The notes under the pieces: generated by a model | The model's database searches: none | The model's input: only the letters and a program-made list of their open reading frames with translations | Told to the model about the DNA's origin: nothing | Origin: a bacterium | GTDB lineage: Bacteria; Chlamydiota; Chlamydiia; Chlamydiales; SM23-39 | Direction: 5' to 3' | Assembly (NCBI GenBank): GCA_021818045.1 | Contig: JAKAFF010000089.1 | Coordinates: forward strand, 1-6,268 | Length of the DNA stretch: 6,268 bases | Shown: positions 1 to 4,838 of the stretch, piece after piece | Numbering within the stretch: the first letter of the stretch is position 1 | How the letters are laid out: each line of letters opens with the position of its first letter | Translations under genes and position numbers: made by a program

Positions 1-92
1 CGGGTTTTGCCCGACCCCGCTCCCGCAATCACCAGCGCCGGCCCTTCGACATGCATCACAGCCGCTTTTTGATGAGAGTTCAACCGATCCAT
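1..92 (-). CDS. uvrD: UvrD/PcrA/Rep-family DNA helicase, N-terminal fragment
   Basis: This is the first 30 codons of a superfamily 1 DNA helicase, running off the left edge of the window. Reading leftward from the ATG at 92, the protein begins MDRLNSHQKAAV and reaches GPALVIAGAGSGKT. The LNxxQxxAV segment is the Q-motif region, and GAGSGKT at residues 24-30 is the Walker A (motif I) ATP-binding loop. Both sit at the very N-terminus, as in UvrD, PcrA and Rep. These enzymes are ATP-driven 3'-5' helicases that act in nucleotide excision repair, mismatch repair or replication restart. The fragment is too short to separate the three, so the symbol is a family-level label. The gene lies on the same strand as the gpsA cluster but is cut off from it by the insertion sequences. 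No Shine-Dalgarno sequence is visible before the ATG. The family call is firm; the exact orthologue is not. Confidence 0.88.
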   Translation of the reverse strand, partial: MDRLNSHQKAAVMHVEGPALVIAGAGSGKT

Positions 93-155
93 AGAAAGCA
101 GTATAGTCCAAACAACAAAAAATTAAAGAGCTTAAAACGCAAACACTTACAAAAG
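93..155 (-). promoter_or_regulatory. Helicase upstream region with a possible -10 box
   Basis: This short gap lies between the helicase start and the stop of the upstream gene remnant. On the minus strand it holds TATACT at 105-100, a good match to a sigma-70-type -10 box, only 7 bases from the helicase ATG. A transcript from it would have almost no leader, which fits the absence of a ribosome site. The matching -35 position (128-123, CTTTAA) is poor. I therefore regard the promoter as only possible. No clear terminator hairpin for the upstream gene is visible. Confidence 0.2.
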
Positions 156-343
156 TCAGCGACTATGGGTCAATAAATTCACAAACAGAATTTGAAGGCA
201 AACAAAAAATTTGTCATTTTCTATAGAGGGAATTGCAAAACTCGCGAGCTCATTAAAATCGCCCTTTTCAGCTGACAACCTTAGACTCGATTGAAGACTC
301 GAATAAAGAAAGCCTCTGTCATCTTCTGGATATTGAAGATAAA
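156..343 (-). pseudogene. 3' remnant of an unidentified host gene cut by the IS3 element
   Basis: An open frame of 61 codons begins at the inferred IS3 left boundary and ends at a TGA (158-156) 63 bases before the helicase ATG. I do not recognise the protein. It starts YLQYPEDDRGFLYSS, continues through a mixed helical-looking segment (SLRLSAEKGDFNELASFAI), and ends in a hydrophobic stretch (FFVCLQILFVNLL). The composition is protein-like, with balanced charged and hydrophobic residues and no obvious low complexity. The frame stays open into the IS3 left end up to position 449, but that part lies opposite orfA and its leader and is probably chance. It has no start codon of its own at the boundary, so it is best read as a decapitated 3' end. 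On the far side of the insertion (3775-3830) there is little room for a 5' part unless the gene was short or DNA was lost. It could also be a chance open frame. Confidence 0.4.
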
Positions 344-379
344 TGAAATGGTTGGCGAAAACTGGACGAAAAATTCGAG
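344..379 (+). repeat. Left terminal inverted repeat of the IS3 element
   Basis: The sequence starts TGAAATGGTTGG, with TGGAC at 363-367 and TTCGA at 374-378. It pairs imperfectly with 3740-3774 read on the minus strand. The eight-base start differs at one position, TGGAC is identical, and one or two single-base gaps are needed between the blocks. A GGAC core at this distance from the tip is reminiscent of IS3-type ends. The exact outer base is inferred. Confidence 0.55.
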
Positions 380-406
380 AAAATAAGTTAAGATCGCTCC
401 CTACAT

Positions 407-413
407 AAGAGGA
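407..413 (+). promoter_or_regulatory. Shine-Dalgarno site of IS3 orfA
   Basis: AAGAGGA lies 5 bases before the ATG at 419. It is a good purine-rich match to the anti-Shine-Dalgarno sequence and supports this start for orfA. Confidence 0.6.
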
Positions 414-418
414 TCGAT

Positions 419-706
419 ATGACGACAAGAAAAAGACACACAGCAGCATTTAAAGCTCAAGTAGCATTAGAAGCTGCAAAAGAAATAAAAACTCTCAATG
501 AATTGGCATCACAATTTGGAGTTCATTCCGTTCAGATCGCAAAATGGAAAAAGCAATTTCTGGAAAATATCGCTAATATTTTTATCTTGAATACGTCCAA
601 AAAAGACCTGAGCTTGGTCAAAAGACTCGACGATCTGTATCGACAAATTGGAGAAGTCACCGTAGAACGAGACTGGCTTAAAAAAAAATTGAACCTTTCA
701 GAGTAG
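419..706 (+). CDS. IS3-family transposase OrfA (helix-turn-helix protein)
   Basis: This 95-residue protein is the DNA-binding half of the IS3 transposase. It starts MTTRKRHTAAFKAQVALEAA, the standard opening of the Tnp_1/HTH_Tnp_1 family. The helix-turn-helix occupies about residues 10-48 and includes ELASQFGVHSVQIAKWKKQF. The C-terminal third (about residues 62-92, LVKRLDDLYRQIGEVTVERDWL) has heptad-like spacing of hydrophobic residues and is the expected leucine-zipper-like oligomerisation segment. OrfA recognises the terminal inverted repeats and, in the family, is also joined to OrfB by a -1 frameshift. The ATG at 419 has a good ribosome site and the length is usual. The stop at 704-706 lies downstream of a 9-A tract in which the frameshift can occur. 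The gene looks intact. Confidence 0.9.
   Translation: MTTRKRHTAAFKAQVALEAAKEIKTLNELASQFGVHSVQIAKWKKQFLENIANIFILNTSKKDLSLVKRLDDLYRQIGEVTVERDWLKKKLNLSE
680..688 (+). promoter_or_regulatory. Programmed -1 frameshift slippage site (A9) joining OrfA to OrfB
   Basis: A run of nine A residues sits near the end of orfA, in zero-frame codons AAA AAA AAA. The orfB frame is the -1 frame and opens immediately after a TAA at 679-681, so slippage on this run is the natural way into it. The fused protein would read DWLKKK followed by IEPFRVEEKREL. A-tract slippage of this kind is the known IS3 mechanism for making the active OrfAB transposase. I did not identify a clear stimulatory hairpin downstream. Confidence 0.7.
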
Positions 707-1527
707 AGGAAAAAAGAGAGCTGATTACACTCGACGATCCCAACATTACAATCACTCAGCAGTGTGAGTTATTGGGGTTGTCGAGATCTAGCTATTATTA
801 CGAACCATGTCGTGAAAATGCTTTTCATCTAGAGATGATGAAAAAAATTGACCAGATTTTTACGATATGCCCGTTCTATGGGAAAAGGCGCATCAGTGCT
901 GTTTTAAAAAAACAGGGCCACAATGTAGGAGTTGACCAGGCAAGAGCTCTCATGAAGCGTATGGGTATTGAAGCCATTTACCCTCGACCAAATCTGAGTA
1001 AACCGCATCCGAGTCATCGAGTGTACCCCTATTTGCTCAGAGGGGTGCAGATTTTGAAGAAAGATCAGGTATGGAGTACTGATATCACGTATTTACCGAT
1101 GAAGAATGGGTTTCTTTATTTAACCGCCGTGATTGATTGGTATAGTCGGTTTGTGCTTGCTTGGAGGCTCTCGAATTCTTTGGATGGAGGATTTTGTAGG
1201 GAAGTTCTATTGGAAGCACTGACCAAAGGGAAACCAGAAATGTTCAATACAGATCAAGGAGCCCAATACACCAGTCTGCAATTTACGGGAATTCTGGAAA
1301 AGGCAGGAATCCGCATCAGCATGGATGGACGTGGCAGAGCATTAGATAATGTCTGGATAGAACGCTTGTGGAGGACTGTGAAACAGGAAGAAGTTTATAT
1401 CCACGATTATGCTGACGGAATAGAAGCGCATAAAGGACTGGGCAAATATTTTACTTTTTACAACGACAAGCGCCCTCACTCAGCGCTAGGATATGTGACA
1501 CCTGGAAATATTTATCGAGGAGGATGA
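682..1527 (+). CDS. IS3-family transposase OrfB (DDE integrase-type catalytic domain)
   Basis: This is the catalytic part of the IS3 transposase, probably made mainly as an OrfAB fusion. The frame opens at 682 inside the A9 run. A possible internal TTG start is at 772, but family similarity is already visible before it (ITQQCELLGLSRSSYYYEP), so the true product enters by frameshift. Counting from 772, an HTH_21-like segment lies at about residues 22-80 and the rve integrase core at about 95-250. The core shows WSTDITYLP with D104, FNTDQGAQYTS with D161, and LDNVWIERLWRTVKQEEVY with E197. The spacing between D161 and E197 is 35 residues, the family DD(35)E signature. The end, RPHSALGYVTPGNIYRGG, is the usual IS3 C-terminus. 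No internal stop or lost catalytic residue is seen, so the protein should be functional. The nested element lies 123 bases downstream of the stop. Confidence 0.9.
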   Translation, partial: KKIEPFRVEEKRELITLDDPNITITQQCELLGLSRSSYYYEPCRENAFHLEMMKKIDQIFTICPFYGKRRISAVLKKQGHNVGVDQARALMKRMGIEAIYPRPNLSKPHPSHRVYPYLLRGVQILKKDQVWSTDITYLPMKNGFLYLTAVIDWYSRFVLAWRLSNSLDGGFCREVLLEALTKGKPEMFNTDQGAQYTSLQFTGILEKAGIRISMDGRGRALDNVWIERLWRTVKQEEVYIHDYADGIEAHKGLGKYFTFYNDKRPHSALGYVTPGNIYRGG

Positions 1528-1653
1528 ACTACGAAAAAAATATGTGGACAAGAAACTCAAGGAAAAAGTAAATCGTCCTACGGACAAGAAAGTAGCCGTG
1601 GCACTTCCCCCTCTCGAGCTAACGAAATTAAAAAACCTGGAGCAAAAATCTTA
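1499..1653 (+). other. Short open frame in the IS3 tail, overlapping the orfB end
   Basis: After a TGA at 1496-1498, the +1 frame relative to orfB stays open and runs about 50 codons to a TAA at the left end of the nested element. It reads IEEDELRKKYVDKKLKEKV, then a proline-containing part (ALPPLELTKLKNLEQKS). It is lysine-rich and has no ATG; the only conventional alternative starts are CTG at 1502 and GTG at 1544. A 10-bp direct repeat, GGACAAGAAA at 1546-1555 and 1582-1591, is spaced by 36 bases and keeps this frame. It may be a chance open frame in the normally untranslated IS3 tail, or a relic of an extended C-terminus. I do not assign a function. Confidence 0.2.
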
Positions 1654-1666
1654 ACCCAAGTTCACC
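1651..1666 (+). repeat. Left terminal inverted repeat of the IS1634-type element
   Basis: TTAACCCAAGTTCACC is the exact reverse complement of 3716-3731. Similarity stops after the sixteenth base, where the left continues CTAGAG and the right, read inward, continues GGCTTC. Confidence 0.9.
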
Positions 1667-1838
1667 CTAGAGTGTTTTCGTAAGTCATTCAAAACCAACA
1701 GATTAAAAAACCCACGCAATTTTCGTAACACACTCATTTTCAAGTGGTTGCATATTTTTTGGATTTGTAGTACCTGAAAATTGATTAAAATTATTTATTA
1801 TATATCAATAAAATACCGAGTTGATTTACAGTGTCGGC
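1667..1838 (+). promoter_or_regulatory. AT-rich leader of the IS1634-type element
   Basis: About 170 bases separate the left repeat from the transposase ATG. The right half is strongly AT-rich (about 1750-1815) and must hold the transposase promoter. Candidates include TTGATT near 1780 with TATATA-like sequence near 1800, but the spacing is imperfect and I cannot choose one. No coding frame of note and no strong ribosome site is visible before the ATG at 1839. Confidence 0.3.
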
Positions 1839-3659
1839 ATGTTTATCAAGAAAACCACAAAAACAGACCGTACCACTGGAAAGACATATTGCGCCCACCA
1901 TCTGGTAGAGTCAGTCCGCACTGCAAAAGGGCCAAGACAGCGCATTATCCTTTATATGGGAGCTGATGTTGGCGTGCCGGAGAGTGAGCATGGGCAACTC
2001 GCCCAATGCATCTCAGAGCTTCTTATAGGCGAGCAGTGTATCGTACGGCATCCCGAACACATTGAACGCCTGGCTCAACAATACGTCTCTCAAATGGTCC
2101 GTCGTTTGTCCGTCCCTGACAACCACTCCAGGTCGGATGAGCCGGCGGAATTTGCCCATATCGACATCAATTCCGTTGAACAGTCAGAACCAAGATCTGT
2201 TGGAGCCGAGCATCTCATGCTAGAGATGGCCCGCCAACTCAAACTTCCGGAACAGCTTGCAAAATTGGGATTGTCAGAGACAGAAAGAGCCACGGCTCTA
2301 GGTTCCATCATAGCAAGGGCGGTCAATCCAGACAGCGAGCGATCGACATACGCCTGGTTGCGTAACGAAAGCGGACTTGGGGAGTTGCTTGACTTTGACT
2401 TCAAAAAAATCTCCTTGAACAAACTCTATCAAATCGCCGATGAACTTCTACCCTTCAAAGATACATTAGAGCGTTACCTTGAAGACGTAGAATGCAAGTT
2501 TCATGGGTACGCCAGTACCCTAGCACTCTATGACCTCACGAACGTCTATATGGAAGGACAGGCCAAACGGAACTCCAAAGCAAAATTTGGAGTAGCAAAA
2601 GAAAATCGTAATGATTGCCGCTTGGTCACACTAGCTCTGGTCATGAATGAGCATGGCTTTTTACATCGCACCTCCATTCTCCCGGGAAACGCCTCCGAAC
2701 CAAAAACACTTGAAGGGATGATCAAAAGCCTGGAATGCCATCAAAGCCTGAGCAGACCCACGATTGTATTGGATGCCGGGATAGCGACAGAAGCGAACCT
2801 GCTCTGGTTGAGAGAAAACAGATACTCTTACATAGTCTCAGCAAGGCAGGATGCACCCTCTCTAGAATTGGAAGGCGATCTAGAGCCCGTAGGAGACACC
2901 CAAAACCTCGTCAAGGCAGCCCTCATCAAAAGCGCAGATGACAGCGAAGAAAAGTGGCTCTATTGTGAGTCAGAAGCAAAAGCGATCGTTGCGTCCCAAA
3001 TGAAACAAACTTTTAGAGAGCGCTTTGAAGACGACCTGAAAAAGATCGCAGCAAGCCTCTTAAAACCCAAAGGCCGCAAAAAATACCAGAAGGTGGTGGA
3101 GCGTATAGGAAGACTTAAAGAAAAACACAAACGGATTTCAGGATGCTACGAAGTGAATGTTATGGTATCAGATGATGGCGTGACGGTTACCTCCATTACG
3201 TGGAAGGCAATCGAAGAGAAACTGTCTGACAAGCTGACCGGGAGCTACTTTCTGAGAACCAATTTGACCCATCTGGGAGCAAAAGACCTTTGGCAACTCT
3301 ATAACACATTACGCCAAGTAGAGGACGCCTTCCGTTTTATGAAATCGTCTCTAGGGCTTCGTCCAGTCTATCATCAGCTGGAGCGTCGAGTAGACGGGCA
3401 TCTCTGGATCACAGTCATAGCATATCATCTTATCCAGCAATGCCTTTATCAGTTGAAACAGCGAGGAATCCAGTATGAATGGAAAACAGTACGAAAAATC
3501 ATACGGTCCCGGGCAAGAGTGACCACTCAAGCCAAAATGGAGGACGGAAAGAGACTTTATCTGCGCAGCTCTACGAAAGCTGAAGGGGAGCAAATAGAAT
3601 TATACAAAGCCCTGGGCATATCTCCGCAGATTCTGGGAACCCGCAAAACGGTTCTCTAA
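1839..3659 (+). CDS. IS1634-family (IS4 superfamily) DDE transposase
   Basis: This 606-residue protein is the single transposase of the nested element and cuts and joins DNA at its 16-bp ends. I chose the ATG at 1839 over the TTG at 1821 because the family starts near MFI(K/R)KTT followed by YCAHHLVESVRTAKGPRQR. The N-terminal third binds DNA. The DDE_Tnp_1 core follows, with D232 in ALYDLTNVYMEG, D312 in IVLDAGIATEANL, and E495 in YNTLRQVEDAFRFMKSSL. That last block is the IS4-type Y/R/E/K signature, and Lys lies 7 residues after the Glu. A long charged insertion lies between the second Asp and the Glu (about residues 340-470, rich in Lys and Glu), as usual for IS1634 proteins. The end, around RVTTQAKMEDGKRLYLRSSTKAEGEQ, is also family-like. 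The frame has no stops or gaps and the length is normal, so it is probably active. Confidence 0.92.
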   Translation: MFIKKTTKTDRTTGKTYCAHHLVESVRTAKGPRQRIILYMGADVGVPESEHGQLAQCISELLIGEQCIVRHPEHIERLAQQYVSQMVRRLSVPDNHSRSDEPAEFAHIDINSVEQSEPRSVGAEHLMLEMARQLKLPEQLAKLGLSETERATALGSIIARAVNPDSERSTYAWLRNESGLGELLDFDFKKISLNKLYQIADELLPFKDTLERYLEDVECKFHGYASTLALYDLTNVYMEGQAKRNSKAKFGVAKENRNDCRLVTLALVMNEHGFLHRTSILPGNASEPKTLEGMIKSLECHQSLSRPTIVLDAGIATEANLLWLRENRYSYIVSARQDAPSLELEGDLEPVGDTQNLVKAALIKSADDSEEKWLYCESEAKAIVASQMKQTFRERFEDDLKKIAASLLKPKGRKKYQKVVERIGRLKEKHKRISGCYEVNVMVSDDGVTVTSITWKAIEEKLSDKLTGSYFLRTNLTHLGAKDLWQLYNTLRQVEDAFRFMKSSLGLRPVYHQLERRVDGHLWITVIAYHLIQQCLYQLKQRGIQYEWKTVRKIIRSRARVTTQAKMEDGKRLYLRSSTKAEGEQIELYKALGISPQILGTRKTVL

Positions 3660-3715
3660 ATTTCAAGATGTAGTGCCGAAAAAACCAAAGTTTTTGCTCG
3701 CCCTATAGGGAAGCC
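3660..3715 (+). other. 3' non-coding end of the IS1634-type element
   Basis: The 56 bases between the transposase stop and the right repeat contain a perfect 10-bp palindrome, CCCTATAGGG at 3701-3710, five bases from the repeat. The palindrome is too tight to form a terminator stem with a loop. A run of five T residues at 3691-3695 is not preceded by a clear hairpin. I see no other structure. Confidence 0.35.
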
Positions 3716-3731
3716 GGTGAACTTGGGTTAA
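3716..3731 (+). repeat. Right terminal inverted repeat of the IS1634-type element
   Basis: GGTGAACTTGGGTTAA is the exact reverse complement of 1651-1666, 16 of 16 bases. It is followed directly by CTTAAGTTG, which belongs to the tail of the outer IS3 element. Confidence 0.9.
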
Positions 3732-3739
3732 CTTAAGTT

Positions 3740-3774
3740 GTTCGAAAATGTGTCCAATACCCCCCACCAATTCA
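3740..3774 (-). repeat. Right terminal inverted repeat of the IS3 element
   Basis: Read inward on the minus strand from 3774, it begins TGAATTGGTGGGGGG and then has TGGACAC and TTCGAA. It matches the left end at 344-379 in its tip, TGGAC and TTCGA blocks, with a G-rich stretch in between that the left end lacks. It marks the border of the outer element with the gpsA downstream region. Confidence 0.55.
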
Positions 3775-3830
3775 GTTTTCCGATCCCACTTAACGACATA
3801 AACTTCAGTGGTTGATTTACAATAGGGCTT
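3775..3830 (-). other. Short host flank between gpsA stop and the IS3 right end
   Basis: Only 56 bases of host DNA remain downstream of gpsA. There is no terminator hairpin with a T run. An ATG at 3799 (minus strand) would encode MSLSGIGK before the IS3 border. If joined directly to the remnant at 343-156, the frame would continue, but a one-in-three coincidence explains that equally well. There is no ribosome site ahead of it. I do not call a gene here. Confidence 0.3.
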
Positions 3831-4829
3831 CTACAAATGCTCTTCCTTGATCGCTCGCTGCAAAAGATTTTTGACCGCTTCACGGGGATCCAAATGGTCG
3901 TACAAAATCGAGTAGACCGCTTGTGTAATAGGGACAGCGATCTGGGCCTGTTCTGCCAGTTGCAGAGCAGAGACACAGGTATAAGTTCCTTCAACGACCA
4001 TTCCGACTTTTTCTTTGGCAGCCTCAGGAGTGAGCCCTTCTGCAATCAAGTGACCAAATTTATAATTGCGGCTCAGCTTAGAAAGACATGTTACGCAGAG
4101 ATCGCCGAGTCCAGCAAGACCTGTTAATGTTTCTGATTTTGCCCCTTTTGTCACAGCTAGCTTGCGGATTTCGTGAAGACCCCGAGTCATGAGAGCTGCT
4201 TTGGTATTGTCACCAAAGCCGAGCCCATCCGATATCCCCGAAGCAATTGCTATGATGTTTTTCATAGCACCCCCAAAAGCGACCCCATTCATATCACCAT
4301 TAGGGTAGATACGGAAAAAAGGAGTCGAGAAAAGTTCATGAATCCGCGTCATGAGTTGTGGCTCATGAGCAGAACAGACAATCGAGGTCGGAAGTTTTGC
4401 AATCACCTCTTCTGCGTGACTGGGGCCACTCAGACATCCCACCAGTTTTTTTGACTCTAGCCCAAAAATATCGACAACAACTTCAGGAAGCAAAAGACAG
4501 CTATTTTGTTCGATTCCCTTGGAGGTGATAATGATAGGACAGGGGGGGGCTCCTAAGGCAGCAATTTTCTCGAAAACCGGTCGAATACCCATTGAAGTAA
4601 CCGATTCAACCAAGAAATCGATTTCAGTCAGTGCTTCGCCAAGATCACTCGTGAAAACCACCCCGTCTTCAACCTTGTATCCAGGGAGTTTAGGGTGTTC
4701 CCTTTTTTTTGTGAGAAGCTGGACAAAATCCCGATCCTTTGACCATAAAACAACCTGGTGGCCTTTTGAGGCCAAGAGAGAAGCCAAACAGAATCCCCAT
4801 GTCCCTGCACCTAAATACCCTATCTTCAT
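3831..4829 (-). CDS. gpsA: NAD(P)-dependent glycerol-3-phosphate dehydrogenase
   Basis: GpsA reversibly reduces dihydroxyacetone phosphate to sn-glycerol-3-phosphate in the cytoplasm, supplying the backbone for phospholipids. The 332-residue protein has the usual length. The N-terminal Rossmann fold opens MKIGYLGAGTWG, with the GxGxxG nucleotide loop at residues 7-12. ITSKGIE (K104) and the GGAMKNIIAIASG block (K190) carry the conserved active-site lysines. FGDNTKAALMTRGLHEI (about 206-221), GLAGLGDLCVTC (237-248) and SRNYKFG (253-259) are family signatures of the C-terminal helical domain. The start at 4829 lies 9 bases after the stop of the pyrophosphorylase gene. It lacks a strong ribosome site, so translation is probably coupled. 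Oddities are an in-frame run of 8 C at codons 94-97 and a run of 8 A at codons 40-43. The IS3 insertion begins 56 bases past the stop and leaves the gene whole. Confidence 0.96.
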   Translation of the reverse strand: MKIGYLGAGTWGFCLASLLASKGHQVVLWSKDRDFVQLLTKKREHPKLPGYKVEDGVVFTSDLGEALTEIDFLVESVTSMGIRPVFEKIAALGAPPCPIIITSKGIEQNSCLLLPEVVVDIFGLESKKLVGCLSGPSHAEEVIAKLPTSIVCSAHEPQLMTRIHELFSTPFFRIYPNGDMNGVAFGGAMKNIIAIASGISDGLGFGDNTKAALMTRGLHEIRKLAVTKGAKSETLTGLAGLGDLCVTCLSKLSRNYKFGHLIAEGLTPEAAKEKVGMVVEGTYTCVSALQLAEQAQIAVPITQAVYSILYDHLDPREAVKNLLQRAIKEEHL

Positions 4830-4838
4830 CCATCTAAG

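Larger units (their letters stand above)
1651..3731 (+). mobile_element. IS1634-type insertion sequence, complete, nested in the IS3 tail
   Basis: A 2081-bp element is bounded by perfect 16-bp inverted repeats, TTAACCCAAGTTCACC on the left and its complement on the right. It encodes one long IS1634/IS4-superfamily DDE transposase on the plus strand. The element separates the orfB-proximal IS3 tail (to 1650) from the IS3 right end (3732-3774), so it inserted after the IS3 copy was in place. The outermost TTAA of each repeat is palindromic. It may belong to the element or be a 4-bp duplicated target. CTTAA also occurs at both 1650-1654 and 3732-3736. The exact tips are therefore uncertain by 4-5 bases. 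Both ends and the transposase frame look intact, which suggests a recent insertion. Confidence 0.85.
344..3774 (+). mobile_element. IS3-family insertion sequence, interrupted by a nested IS1634-type element
   Basis: The element contains orfA, a -1 slippage site and a DDE orfB on the plus strand, which is the classical IS3 layout. Its ends were placed by related but imperfect inverted termini. The left end starts TGAAATGGTTGG at 344, and the right end, read inward on the minus strand from 3774, starts TGAATTGGTGGG. Both then carry TGGAC at about 19 bases inside and TTCGA about 30 bases inside. Removing the nested element (1651-3731, 2081 bp) leaves about 1350 bp, normal for IS3. No matching 3-4 bp target duplication flanks it (AAA on the left, GTT on the right), so the boundaries may be off by a few bases, or the flanks have been rearranged. 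The interruption falls in the tail after orfB, so the transposase frames themselves are intact. Confidence 0.72.

Noticed and set aside
344..449. Extension of the minus-strand remnant frame into the IS3 left end and the start of orfA
   Set aside because: It lies opposite the orfA leader and first codons. The plus-strand gene has a ribosome site and clear family similarity, so the added residues are a chance reading.
2090..2422. Minus-strand open frame of 110 codons inside the IS1634-type transposase
   Set aside because: Its composition is Ser/Arg/Leu-rich with no family resemblance, and it lies wholly opposite a well-supported transposase. It is a shadow frame.
3688..3712. Possible terminator around CCCTATAGGG near the right end of the IS1634-type element
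   Set aside because: The palindrome has no loop and is not followed by a T run, so it does not form a standard intrinsic terminator.
3669..3830. In-frame continuation of gpsA past its TAG across both IS right ends
   Set aside because: The frame stays open and reads plausibly (STTEVYVVKWDRK), but GpsA already has its full family length and ends normally. The added part would cross two unrelated element ends.
3728..4045. Minus-strand open frame of 105 codons overlapping the end of gpsA
   Set aside because: Most of it is a shifted reading of gpsA and the rest runs through the IS ends. It has no family similarity.
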